Positions 1-7,889 of a DNA stretch of 64,000 bases are shown here, in pieces. The notes below the pieces were generated by a model. It ran no database searches and was not told the origin of the DNA. It was given only the letters and a program-made list of their open reading frames with translations. The position numbers were made by a program, and so were the translations under genes. The stretch lies in NCBI RefSeq assembly GCF_006539985.1, contig NZ_BJOB01000002.1, positions 62,001-126,000 on the forward strand, read 5' to 3'. How positions within the stretch are numbered: the stretch's first letter is position 1; the number at the start of each line of letters is the position of its first letter. Origin of the DNA: Kurthia gibsonii. Its GTDB lineage: Bacteria; Bacillota; Bacilli; Bacillales_A; Planococcaceae.

Positions 1-1
1 A

Positions 2-403
2 TTTAGTCCGCGTGAAGTTGTATTGCGTATTAAAGCGATTTTACGCCGCTCAGCTGCTTACTCACCTATTTCATCTACATCGGCTTCAAAAGATTTAGTG
101 GTCTTCCCGCATCTAACAATTGACCATGATGCGCACCGCGTTTCAGCAGATGGGGAAGAAGTGAACTTAACGCCGAAAGAATACGAATTACTTTATTTCT
201 TAGCGAAGTCACCAGATAAAGTATTTGACCGTGAGCAGCTATTAAAAGAAGTATGGCATTATGACTTCTTCGGTGATTTACGTACAGTAGATACGCATGT
301 AAAGCGTTTACGTGAAAAGTTAAATCGCGTGTCAGAAGATGCGGCGAAGATGATTGTAACGGTTTGGGGCGTAGGTTATAAATTCGAGGTCGTAAATGAC
401 TAG
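2..403 (+). CDS. resD: Response regulator ResD, C-terminal part (cut by window start)
   Basis: C-terminal DNA-binding half of an OmpR/PhoB-type response regulator; the receiver domain lies before the window. The open frame begins at base 2 with FSPREVVLRIKAILRR, the end of a receiver domain, followed by a winged helix with LTPKEYELLYFLA, VFDREQLLKEVW and RTVDTHVKRLREKL, ending in VWGVGYKFEV. This closely matches B. subtilis ResD as I recall it. It overlaps resE by 8 bp, so the two are translated together. ResD with ResE controls respiration and oxygen-limitation genes in Bacillus. An internal ATG at 23 is only a frame artefact, not the start. Confidence 0.93.
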   Translation, partial: FSPREVVLRIKAILRRSAAYSPISSTSASKDLVVFPHLTIDHDAHRVSADGEEVNLTPKEYELLYFLAKSPDKVFDREQLLKEVWHYDFFGDLRTVDTHVKRLREKLNRVSEDAAKMIVTVWGVGYKFEVVND

Positions 404-2177
404 AATATGGAATAGTGTTGTCGGGAAGCTATGGGTAACCATATTGCTTCTCGTTTCATTTGTACTGTTTATTTTCACAGTACTCATGCTCGAATTTTTA
501 TCGAATTTTAATACACAACAAGCAGAAAAAACATTACGCCAAGAAGCTACAACCATCGCGCGAATTGTGAATGAACATGATTCGCTTGCTGCTACAGAAT
601 CCATTATTAACGATATTTTAGGAGAAGAAACGAATGCTTTAATTTCTTCTAAGCAAGGGAAGATTCAATATTCACTTCAAGAAGGGTTAAATCAAAAAGA
701 AATTCGTGAAAAAATCATTCAAAACCATGCTTTTGACAAGGTCTATGAATCAGATGAACCGATTGTAAAAGAGATGTTATTACCATCTACAACAGATAAA
801 GAACATATGGAGAATTATATTGTGCTCGCGTCGCCGATTAATGTAGACCAAAAAGTGCATGGTGCAGTTTTCATCTATCAAAGCCCAGATGCTGTTCATC
901 GTACGACAAAAGAGACAACAAAAATCGTCTTCTTATCTGCTGCAATTGCTTTAGTGTTAACGACATTCTTTGCGTTCTTCTTATCAAGTCGTATTACTTC
1001 ACCGCTTCGTAAAATGCGTGAAGCTGCATTTGAAGTCGCAAAAGGCAAGTTCGATTCAAAAGTACCTGTATTGAGTCGTGATGAGATTGGACAGCTTGCA
1101 ACAGCCTTCAATCAAATGGGTAGACAGTTAAAGCACCATGTGGAAGTCATTAATCAAGAGAAAGAACAGTTATCGAGTATTTTAACGTCTATGACAGATG
1201 CGGTAATTACGTTTAATCGTGATCGTACAATTTTGTTAAGTAATCCACCAGCCGAATTATTATTACAAAAATGGTTCTTATCGAAAGAAGATCAGTCAAA
1301 ACCATTGCCAATAGCTATCTACCATATGCTAGAACATGTACTTGATTTAGAAGAAGAACTAGAGGAAGAATTAGAAATTGATGGTGCATATTATGTCATT
1401 TCAATTAGCCCTTTATATAGTGCTGAATCAGTACGTGGTGCAGTAGCCGTTTTGCGAGATAAGACAGAAGAACATCGCCTTGATAAATTGCGTTCAGATT
1501 TCATTGCAAATGTATCACATGAGTTACGTACACCTATTTCGATGCTTCAAGGATATAGTGAAGCCATCTTAGACGGAGTTGTGTCTTCGGAGGAAGAACG
1601 CAATGAAATGATGCGTATTATTTATGATGAATCACAGCGCATGAGCCGATTAGTAACCGACTTACTCGATTTAGCGCGTATGGAATCTGGGAAGATGCGT
1701 TTATATCTCGATGATTTAAGTATTAATCAAGTATTTGAACGTATGACACAGAAGTTCGTACAGCGTGGGAAAGAAAAAGGAATCGAAGTAAGTTATGAAA
1801 CAGAGTTCTCAGATGATGCGCGCGTTCAGATTGATGAAGACCGCATCGAACAAGTTGTAACGAATTTAGTGGATAACGCAATTCGTCATACAGCAAGTGG
1901 TGGGCATGTAAAGGTGCTAGCAGACCAATATGCAGGACAAGTGCGCATTCGTATTCAAGACGATGGTGCTGGTATTCCGAAAGAAGACCTTGCATATGTC
2001 TTCGAACGCTTTTATAAAGCAGATAAAGCACGAACAAGAGGTAAGGGTGGCACAGGTTTAGGTCTAGCCATTGCAAGTAATATTATTAATGCACATCGAG
2101 GCCGTATTACGGTAGAAAGCGAAGTAGATGTAGGTACAACCTTTACATTCTTCCTACCACTACCAGATGAAATTTAA
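396..2177 (+). CDS. resE: Sensor histidine kinase ResE
   Basis: Membrane histidine kinase partner of ResD. The 593 residues show a transmembrane helix at about 12-33, an extracytoplasmic loop, a second helix at about 175-197, a HAMP linker (about 198-250), a PAS-like region (about 255-360), the dimerisation helix with phospho-acceptor His375 in NVSHELRTP, and the ATPase domain with NLVDNAIRHT, DDGAGIP and GTGLGLAI. Length matches B. subtilis ResE. Its ATG lies inside the last codons of resD, indicating translational coupling, and a strong terminator follows at 2187. In B. subtilis ResDE drives cytochrome and anaerobic gene expression; the signal sensed here is not visible. Confidence 0.93.
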   Translation: MTRIWNSVVGKLWVTILLLVSFVLFIFTVLMLEFLSNFNTQQAEKTLRQEATTIARIVNEHDSLAATESIINDILGEETNALISSKQGKIQYSLQEGLNQKEIREKIIQNHAFDKVYESDEPIVKEMLLPSTTDKEHMENYIVLASPINVDQKVHGAVFIYQSPDAVHRTTKETTKIVFLSAAIALVLTTFFAFFLSSRITSPLRKMREAAFEVAKGKFDSKVPVLSRDEIGQLATAFNQMGRQLKHHVEVINQEKEQLSSILTSMTDAVITFNRDRTILLSNPPAELLLQKWFLSKEDQSKPLPIAIYHMLEHVLDLEEELEEELEIDGAYYVISISPLYSAESVRGAVAVLRDKTEEHRLDKLRSDFIANVSHELRTPISMLQGYSEAILDGVVSSEEERNEMMRIIYDESQRMSRLVTDLLDLARMESGKMRLYLDDLSINQVFERMTQKFVQRGKEKGIEVSYETEFSDDARVQIDEDRIEQVVTNLVDNAIRHTASGGHVKVLADQYAGQVRIRIQDDGAGIPKEDLAYVFERFYKADKARTRGKGGTGLGLAIASNIINAHRGRITVESEVDVGTTFTFFLPLPDEI

Positions 2178-2186
2178 TGAATAAAG

Positions 2187-2238
2187 AAAAAGTCTTGAAT
2201 TCGAGAGAAAATTCTCTTTACAATTCAAGACTTTTTTT
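2187..2238 (+). terminator. Terminator after resDE
   Basis: Arms AAAAGTCTTGAATT and AATTCAAGACTTTT enclose a small inner hairpin and end in a run of seven T. It lies ten bases after the resE stop and insulates resDE from the riboswitch that follows. Confidence 0.85.
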
Positions 2239-2270
2239 GTATGATGAATGTGTGGAAAAAATAAATACGG

Positions 2271-2404
2271 TTCATCTTCGGGGCAGGGTGTAATTCCCGA
2301 CCGGCGGTAATGAAGTGTTTAACACTTCTCAGCCCGCGAACCTTAACAGGTTGATTTGGTGCAACTCCAAAGCCGACAGTATAGTCTGGATGGGAGAAGG
2401 TGAA
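2271..2404 (+). promoter_or_regulatory. FMN riboswitch (RFN element) aptamer
   Basis: The conserved RFN core is present in order: CTTCGGGGCAGGGTG, CCCGACCGGCGGTAA, AGCCCGCGAACC, GATTTGGTGCAACTCC, AAGCCGACAGTATAGTC, GATGGGAGAAGG. The outer helix P1 pairs TTCATCTTC (2271-2279) with GAAGGTGAA (2396-2404). It sits directly before ribU, the expected target. GGGAGAA (about 2393-2399) can instead pair with TTCTCCC (2461-2467), the left arm of the following terminator, which gives a classical antiterminator choice: FMN binding would free the terminator and switch ribU off. Confidence 0.97.
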
Positions 2405-2462
2405 GGTACAGCGTTGTGTTCATAAAAATGAGTGAACAACGTTTATTTAATGTTACCTAATT

Positions 2463-2501
2463 CTCCCGCGTAGAAGTACTTCTACGTGGGAGTTCTATTT
2501 T
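2463..2501 (+). terminator. Riboswitch-controlled terminator before ribU
   Basis: A 14-bp near-perfect hairpin (CTCCCGCGTAGAAG / CTTCTACGTGGGAG) is followed by a U-rich tail. Its left arm overlaps the sequence that can pair with the 3' end of the aptamer, so this is the expression platform of the FMN riboswitch. Confidence 0.9.
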
Positions 2502-2566
2502 AAATAAGCACACGCGCAGCCTTACCTCTTTTTGAAGTGATCCGCAACAAAAGGAGAAAACAGAAT

Positions 2567-3148
2567 ATGAAGAACAAGAAGTTACGTCGCATGATTGCAA
2601 TTGGGATGCTAAGTAGTATTGCATTTTTACTACATTTAATTAATTTTCCAATTCCGCCATTCCCGAATTTTTTAGAGGTAGATTTCGGTGATATCCCAGC
2701 GTTAGTCGCAATGATTATTATGGGACCACTTGCAGGGATTTTAGTCGAGCTACTAAAGAATGTCATTGACTGGGTATACACAGGTAGTCCAACGGGGGTA
2801 CCAGTAGGGCATATGGCAAACTTTGTAACAGGCTTATTATTTATCCTTCCAACGTACTTTGTTTATAAAAAATTAAGTACAAAAAAAGGATTGGGAATTG
2901 GTCTTGTTGTAGGTACAATCTCTATGGCAGTAGGTATGAGTGTATTAAATTACTTCGTCTTTATGCCAATGTATAATTACTTCTTAAACATGCCTGTTGA
3001 AACAGGGGCTGCATTACGTGCTACAATCGTAGCGGGTGTGCTACCATTCAATATTATTAAAGGTATTCTTGTAACAATTGTCTTCCTACTATTATTTAAT
3101 GTAATGGGTAAGTGGATGACGAAAGAACGCAGAAGTTTCCAAGCATAA
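2567..3148 (+). CDS. ribU: Riboflavin ECF transporter substrate-binding subunit RibU
   Basis: Small integral membrane protein (193 aa) with about six hydrophobic helices, the S-component of an energy-coupling-factor importer for riboflavin. The segment PPFPNFLEVDFGDIPALVAM is typical of RibU. The start at 2567 is chosen because AAAGGAG lies at a normal distance upstream; an in-frame ATG at 2537 would place that site inside the gene. The FMN riboswitch directly upstream supports riboflavin as substrate. The ATPase and T-subunits are not in the window and are normally shared. A bidirectional terminator separates it from bioY. Confidence 0.93.
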   Translation: MKNKKLRRMIAIGMLSSIAFLLHLINFPIPPFPNFLEVDFGDIPALVAMIIMGPLAGILVELLKNVIDWVYTGSPTGVPVGHMANFVTGLLFILPTYFVYKKLSTKKGLGIGLVVGTISMAVGMSVLNYFVFMPMYNYFLNMPVETGAALRATIVAGVLPFNIIKGILVTIVFLLLFNVMGKWMTKERRSFQA

Positions 3149-3150
3149 CT

Positions 3151-3189
3151 AAAAAAGCTTTGGCATTTAAGAAAATGCCAAAGCTTTTT
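3151..3189. terminator. Bidirectional terminator between ribU and bioY
   Basis: Stem AAAAAAGCTTTGGCATTT with its complement around a 4-base loop, ending in T on both strands. It serves the converging ribU (+) and bioY (-) genes. Confidence 0.88.
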
Positions 3190-3198
3190 GTATGAGTT

Positions 3199-3750
3199 TT
3201 AATGTTGTACACGTAGTAATTGTGCATGTAATAAGCGATTGCGTACGGCAACGCCTGCTAGCGCAGATAAAACAGCTTTAATTACACCAACAAGTAAGAA
3301 TGGATAGACACCGCCCATAAATGCACCAGTCCAAGATAAATCAGCACTGAATTTTAGCCAGATTGTACCGAAAGCAAGTGTTACAATCATTCCGATAATA
3401 TTAGCAATGATCGCTTGTATCTTTGTAAAACCGAATTTTTCAAGATATAAACCGATTGCTACAGCTGCTGGTAGGAAGCCGATAATATAGCCACCAGTTG
3501 GTCCTGCAACAACGCCTAGACCACCTGACATACCACTGAAGACTGGGATTCCAATTGCGCCTAGTAATATGTAAATAAACACAGATAGCGAGCCATAACG
3601 AAGTCCTAGAATTGTAACAGCTAAACCAATTGCAAATGTTTGTCCTGTAATTGGAATGAGTGGTAGTGGAATCGTAACCTGTGCAAAAATCCCGATAATT
3701 GCTGCGAATAATGCGGAAAGAATCCACATCTTCAATTGTTCATTTCTCAT
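3199..3750 (-). CDS. bioY: Biotin transporter BioY
   Basis: S-component of the biotin ECF transporter, 183 aa, with about six membrane helices. It carries the family signature around IPITGQTFAIGLAVTILG and the glycine-rich GGLGVVAGPTGGYIIGF. The minus-strand ATG follows a good AAGGGGA site. A sigma-A promoter and a BirA-type operator lie immediately upstream, so expression is probably shut off by biotin-loaded BirA, whose gene lies at 46049 in this window. No biotin synthesis genes are seen here, which fits reliance on uptake but does not prove it. Confidence 0.92.
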   Translation of the reverse strand: MRNEQLKMWILSALFAAIIGIFAQVTIPLPLIPITGQTFAIGLAVTILGLRYGSLSVFIYILLGAIGIPVFSGMSGGLGVVAGPTGGYIIGFLPAAVAIGLYLEKFGFTKIQAIIANIIGMIVTLAFGTIWLKFSADLSWTGAFMGGVYPFLLVGVIKAVLSALAGVAVRNRLLHAQLLRVQH

Positions 3751-3763
3751 AAAAATCCCCTTT

Positions 3764-3793
3764 GTGTAAACTTATTTTAAAAGTAGTTAACCA
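3764..3793 (-). promoter_or_regulatory. BirA operator of bioY
   Basis: On the minus strand the dyad is GGTTAACT, then a spacer, then AGTTTACAC: GTTAAC and GTTTAC half-sites separated by 14 bases, matching the Firmicute BirA-box form. It covers the predicted transcription start of bioY and ends one base before the ribosome-binding site, a position suited to repression. Confidence 0.78.
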
Positions 3794-3794
3794 A

Positions 3795-3823
3795 AATATA
3801 ATAAAAAAATGAAAAAAGGTCAA
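3795..3823 (-). promoter_or_regulatory. Sigma-A promoter of bioY
   Basis: On the minus strand TTGACC (3823-3818), a 17-base spacer, and TATATT (3800-3795). The start site would fall near 3788, inside the BirA operator. Confidence 0.75.
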
Positions 3824-4030
3824 TACTTTTTTGTAACATCAACGTAAAGTATGTGACGTATATAACAAAAAAACATCATTTTAAAGTAACAACTTACAAT
3901 AAATGTCAGAGAATTTGCAAAAAGATTAGAAATATGTATAATAAGACAAAGACGATTGAACAAATTAAAAAATAAGAAATTTGCTTCAATATGAGAAAAA
4001 ATGACTGATAAAATAGAGAGGGGAAGCTTT

Positions 4031-4438
4031 GTGACCGAAAGGAAACTACTCAGTGCTTTCATTACATCTCTTGCTGCGTTTTTTATATTACCGATGCTAT
4101 ATAGTAATCAGCAAGATGATTTTTTGACTTCGGCATTAAACATTAGTATGTATTCATTTCCTTTAATTTTTACATATGGATTAATCATATCCTATGTATC
4201 GGACTTTTTTGCTTCATCCAAACGAAATATTTCAGGTGTGTCTTTTTTATTCCATTCTTTACTAGGTTCAACAGTAGCTGTACCGATTTTTATTTATAGT
4301 TGGATGAATGATGAAGTCGAAACGGCGATGCAACCAGAAATTTGGACAGCAGGCTTTACATTAGGCGCGGTATTTTTCACAGCCGATGTTTCGTTAAAGT
4401 ATTTAGGGAAGTATTTAGTATTAAATAGAGGAGCTTAG
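4031..4438 (+). CDS. Small four-helix membrane protein of unknown function
   Basis: I do not recognise this 135-residue protein. It has about four hydrophobic segments: near the N-terminus (LSAFITSLAAFFILPML), then SMYSFPLIFTYGLIISYV, LLGSTVAVPIFIYSWM and FTLGAVFFTADVSLKYL. No catalytic motif is visible. The GTG at 4031 is preferred over the in-frame ATG at 4001 because GAGAGGGG lies just upstream of it. It stands alone, facing the LysR gene across a dispersed repeat. Confidence 0.7.
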   Translation: MTERKLLSAFITSLAAFFILPMLYSNQQDDFLTSALNISMYSFPLIFTYGLIISYVSDFFASSKRNISGVSFLFHSLLGSTVAVPIFIYSWMNDEVETAMQPEIWTAGFTLGAVFFTADVSLKYLGKYLVLNRGA

Positions 4439-4514
4439 TTCATTCGAATGAATTGGGCTTTACGTAATTTGAAACATACATAACTAAAAGTATAGAAGTA
4501 TAACATATGAAAAT

Positions 4515-4644
4515 AGGGTGGGATATACGTGTAAAAAAACATCATCCTACATAAGCATAAGAAAAACTGGAATCGCGCTGTGGTGCGGTTCCAGTTTTTT
4601 ATTGCGAACGCTAAAAAAGGAAAGTGAAATATTTGCCCAGCCTC
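4515..4644. repeat. Dispersed intergenic repeat, copy A
   Basis: One of three related elements (others at 55349 and 59488). The ends are near inverted repeats (AGGGTGGG ... CCCAGCCT, 7 of 8 paired). A central hairpin at 4562-4600 has arms AAAAACTGGAA/TTCCAGTTTTT, then six more pairs and a TGTG loop. It is followed by a conserved block like TTGCGAACGCTAAAAA...AAGTGAAAT. It lies between converging genes and probably also ends transcription from both sides. Confidence 0.8.
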
Positions 4645-4653
4645 TTCTTACGA

Positions 4654-5541
4654 TTATTGGGAAGGTGATTTAAAGTAGTCAAAGATAAACTGTTGGAATT
4701 TTTGAGCAGCAGGTGATAAATAACGCCCTTCAGACCAAGCCATACCAATAATACGTTCAGCATTGACATCTGTTAGTGGGATTTTGGTAATACGTTTTTG
4801 ATTAATTTCATCACCTTCAGGCAGAATTGATACACCGAGACCAGCGGCTACAAAGCCAGCAACGGTTGCGACTTCGTCACCTTCAAACGTAATACGTGGC
4901 TCAATATTTTTCTCTTGAAATAGCTCATCCATTTGAATACGAAGTGCATAGCCCTTTTTTAATAAGATAAAAGATTCTTGTCCGAGCTCTGTTAAAGTAA
5001 TCGAATCTTTATTTGCTAGTGCATGGCTGCTTGGTACAATTGCGACCAATTTCTCGCGCCATAACTCACGCCATTCAATCGGCTTTTCTACCTCCATTTC
5101 TGCAAGTAAACAAAGATCTAAATCACCAGACTTCAATTCGAGTAATTGTAAATGTGTATGATTTTGTTTTAAAGAAAAGTGAATTTGTTCATTTTTTTTA
5201 CGGAAATGTCGGATTAAATCGGGCACAACATTCGTTCCGAGGGTATGTAAGAAACCTAGTGATACTTCACCATGATTTGGATCGACAATTTGTTGAATCT
5301 CTTGCAAACCATCCTGATATTCTCGCATAATATTATGTACACGTTTTACAAATAGTTCACCGTAGCGATTGAGGCGAATTGAGCGTCCTTGACGTTCGAA
5401 TAACGGGACGCCAAGCTCGTCTTCTAATCTGGCAATAGAGCGACTAAGAGCAGGTTGCGAAATGGATAATTGTTCTGCTGCTTTTGTCATATGCTGAATT
5501 TTTGCGAGCATTTGAAAATACTCCAGTTGTTGCCATTCCAT
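4654..5541 (-). CDS. LysR-family transcriptional regulator
   Basis: 295 residues, the usual LysR length. The N-terminal winged helix-turn-helix (about 1-60) contains the family signature AAEQLSISQPALSRSIARLE and GVPLFERQGRSIRLN. The rest is a periplasmic-binding-protein-like effector domain, with SILPEGDEI near the end. The N-terminus resembles the GltC/YybE subgroup. No divergent partner gene gives away its target: the phosphoesterase gene lies 12 bp upstream on the same strand, so the two are probably cotranscribed. Effector and regulon are unknown. Confidence 0.85.
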   Translation of the reverse strand: MEWQQLEYFQMLAKIQHMTKAAEQLSISQPALSRSIARLEDELGVPLFERQGRSIRLNRYGELFVKRVHNIMREYQDGLQEIQQIVDPNHGEVSLGFLHTLGTNVVPDLIRHFRKKNEQIHFSLKQNHTHLQLLELKSGDLDLCLLAEMEVEKPIEWRELWREKLVAIVPSSHALANKDSITLTELGQESFILLKKGYALRIQMDELFQEKNIEPRITFEGDEVATVAGFVAAGLGVSILPEGDEINQKRITKIPLTDVNAERIIGMAWSEGRYLSPAAQKFQQFIFDYFKSPSQ

Positions 5542-5553
5542 CTATTTTCCCCC

Positions 5554-6126
5554 CTAAACTTTCATAAATGTAATCGTTCTTTGATCCGCATCATATAAAC
5601 ACCATTCGCGATGAAAAATGACAGAACCGACATTGATGGCATAGCGCTTTTTTGTTAAATGAATAGGTTCATTCCATTTGAAAGGTTGTGTGATTCCCTT
5701 ATGAAAAAGTGCAGAATGATGGCTATGCCCGAAAAAAGTAAGTGGTTCACTATTTTTTTTAATGACAGGTGTAACATCGTCTAACCATTCAAATTGATGT
5801 CCGTGAATTAATTGAGCGCCTTCAATCTCCATTGTTTCAGGTAAAGATCCAAAAAGTGTTTGCCCAGTTACTTGCATGATGCGCAATTCTTGGTTTCCGA
5901 TAATAGAAGGGAAATCAAGTAGTTGAATGAAATCATATGGTAATTTAGCAGCCACATGTAAAGGAAGCGACTGTTTTTTATGTGCTTTCTTTTTGCTAAT
6001 CGTACATTCAAATAAATCACCCAAACCGATACGAATAGCAGAAGAAGCTGTTGCATCAATATGTTCTAAAACGGATTGTGTATCCTCTTTATGGGAATGT
6101 AGATCCCCTAATAAAGCATATTTCAT
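5554..6126 (-). CDS. Calcineurin-like metallophosphoesterase
   Basis: 190-residue protein of the calcineurin-like phosphoesterase fold, acting on an unknown phosphoester. Metal-binding motifs occur in order: GDLHSH near the N-terminus, GLGDLFE (about 40), GNQE (about 88), LIHGHQFEW (about 120), FFGHSHH (about 146), and INVGSV near the end. The third motif is normally GNHD/E; here His is replaced by Gln, which may reduce or change activity. The start at 6126 follows AAAGGAG; an in-frame ATG eight codons upstream would place the ribosome site inside the gene. Probably cotranscribed with the downstream LysR gene. Confidence 0.82.
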   Translation of the reverse strand: MKYALLGDLHSHKEDTQSVLEHIDATASSAIRIGLGDLFECTISKKKAHKKQSLPLHVAAKLPYDFIQLLDFPSIIGNQELRIMQVTGQTLFGSLPETMEIEGAQLIHGHQFEWLDDVTPVIKKNSEPLTFFGHSHHSALFHKGITQPFKWNEPIHLTKKRYAINVGSVIFHREWCLYDADQRTITFMKV

Positions 6127-6300
6127 AAAATAACTCCTTTTAATCCTCAATTAATAATAGTTTACCAAATAATTAGGTCACTTTATATAAACATATATTT
6201 TTAGAAAAGTATAATATGAGTAAATGAGTAAAAAATAGTATAAAAAACTTGTATCAATGATATGATAGAAGTCATTATATGGGGAAAAGGACGTGTATTT

Positions 6301-6500
6301 GTGAAAGATTTAAATAGAATGAAGAAATCAATAGTACTCGCTATTGTATTCTTTTAGCGAGCGCCTCTTTTACACCAATAATATCAGTACATGCGAAAAT
6401 GACTTCACAAGAATTAATACAGAAAAAGATAATAATCGATAAGAAAATTATACAACTAGAACGTGAAATAGAAAGACTCCAAGCGAATCTACAATGTTGA
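6301..6500 (+). pseudogene. Frameshifted small secreted coiled-coil peptide gene
   Basis: A GTG start at 6301 with GGGGAAAAGG upstream opens a frame (MKKSIVLAIVFF after six residues) that stops at 6355. The next frame continues a normal signal peptide and mature part: LASASFTPIISVHA, then KMTSQELIQKKIIIDKKIIQ and a heptad-like REIERLQANLQC, ending at TGA 6498-6500. Restoring one T in the CTTTT run at 6351-6355 joins them into a secreted peptide of about 66 residues. It is either a real decay product or a sequencing error. The function of the intact form is unknown. Confidence 0.6.
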
Positions 6501-6555
6501 GTCGTTAGGTTGGTGGAATCAATATATAGTAGGATATGGACGCTTCATATAAACG

Positions 6556-6608
6556 ATTTATCAAAATCTAGAATTGCCTTAGCAAGAATAGTTTTTGATA
6601 AATTTTTC
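6556..6608 (+). terminator. Hairpin with T-run before the efflux gene
   Basis: Perfect 11-bp arms ATTTATCAAAA (6556-6566) and TTTTGATAAAT (6593-6603), an inner TTGC/GCAA stem, then five T. It could end the small-peptide transcript. Its right arm also contains TTGATA (6595-6600), which with TAGTAT 17 bases later makes a candidate promoter for the MFS gene, so the site may instead be regulatory. Confidence 0.5.
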
Positions 6609-6707
6609 ATGGTACACTAGTATAGGCAATTATGTACATAGAATAAGGTATTTTCATAATTGTGTAAAATGGTTACAATAAAATACACAGAAGGGAGCTT
6701 TTCCTGT

Positions 6708-7877
6708 TTGAATAATAAACTAAATCCAAAGATTTGGTTTGTATTATCAAACTTATTGGTTGTTTTTTTAGGAATTGGATTAATTGTTCCGGTTATGCCG
6801 ACGATTATGCGTGAGATGGGGTTGGATGGAAAAACGATGGGCTATCTTGTTGCCGCTTTTTCATTGACGCAATTACTCATTTCACCTATTGCTGGAAAAT
6901 GGGTAGATCGTTTTGGGCGTAAACGCATGATTGTTATCGGGATGTTCATCTTCGGATTGTCTGAGTTACTATTTGCAGTAGGTCATGTTGTTGAGTTGCT
7001 TTATTTATCACGTTTTATTGGTGGAATAAGTGCTGCTTTTGTCATGCCAGCCATTACAGCATATGTAGCTGATGTTACAGATATTAAACAGCGTCCAAGA
7101 GCGATGGGCTATGTATCAGCCGCAATTAATACAGGATTTATCTTAGGGCCAGGAATTGGCGGTTTTTTAGCGGAAATTAATATTCGCGTACCATTCTTCA
7201 CAGCAGCTCTTTTAGGTTTTATTGGTACTGTTTTTTCGATTCTGTTTTTAAAAGAACCAGAACGAGAACAAGTGCAATCTGAAAAACCGATAAAAACAGA
7301 AGCAACAAGTTTGAAAATTTTACTACAACCAATTTTCTTTATACCTTTTTTAATTATTTTTATTTCTTCTTTTGGACTTTCGGCATACGAAACTATCTAT
7401 GGATTATTTTTAGACCGTCAATTCCAATTTACAGCAAAAGATATTGCAATCTTATTGATTTTGAGTGGCGTACTTGGTACGGTATTTCAAGTCTTTTTAT
7501 TCGATGGTTTAACACGGAAATTAGGAGAAATTAATTTAATTCGTGTCTGTATTTTTGTCGCTGCAATAATGATGGTTTTCATGATGAATGTATCATCATT
7601 TATATCAATCTTACTTGTGACATTAATGGTCTTTTTGACTTTCGATTTAATTCGTCCAGCTTTAACAACATATTTATCTAAAGTTGCTGGTCAACAACAG
7701 GGATACATTAGTGGGTTAAATTCGTCATTTACAAGTGTAGGGAATATTGTTGGACCGATTATCGCAGGAGCATTATTTGATTACCAAGCATATTCACCTT
7801 ATGTTTTTTCGCTGGCTGTGCTGTTAATTAGTTTAGTAATCGCTATGTTTTGGAGACAACCAAAAAAGTTATTGTAG
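6708..7877 (+). CDS. MFS multidrug efflux transporter (NorA/Bmr-like)
   Basis: 389-residue major facilitator protein with about 12 membrane helices, most like the drug:proton antiporters NorA, Bmr and Blt. Motif A is GKWVDRFGRKR after helix 2. Motif C, typical of antiporters, is in helix 5 (GFILGPGIGGFLAE). A conserved GLIVPVMP lies in helix 1. The TTG at 6708 is taken as start because AAGGGAG lies ten bases before it; the upstream in-frame ATGs have no ribosome site. The nitronate monooxygenase gene follows 12 bp later, likely in one operon. The exact drug range cannot be read from sequence. Confidence 0.85.
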   Translation: MNNKLNPKIWFVLSNLLVVFLGIGLIVPVMPTIMREMGLDGKTMGYLVAAFSLTQLLISPIAGKWVDRFGRKRMIVIGMFIFGLSELLFAVGHVVELLYLSRFIGGISAAFVMPAITAYVADVTDIKQRPRAMGYVSAAINTGFILGPGIGGFLAEINIRVPFFTAALLGFIGTVFSILFLKEPEREQVQSEKPIKTEATSLKILLQPIFFIPFLIIFISSFGLSAYETIYGLFLDRQFQFTAKDIAILLILSGVLGTVFQVFLFDGLTRKLGEINLIRVCIFVAAIMMVFMMNVSSFISILLVTLMVFLTFDLIRPALTTYLSKVAGQQQGYISGLNSSFTSVGNIVGPIIAGALFDYQAYSPYVFSLAVLLISLVIAMFWRQPKKLL

Positions 7878-7889
7878 GGGGCGTGTAAC

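Noticed and set aside
4514-4600. T-box-like AGGGTGG and GCGGTTCC words in repeat copy A
   Set aside because: The full T-box motif (AGGGTGGNACCGCG) and the long leader are absent, and the next gene lies on the opposite strand.
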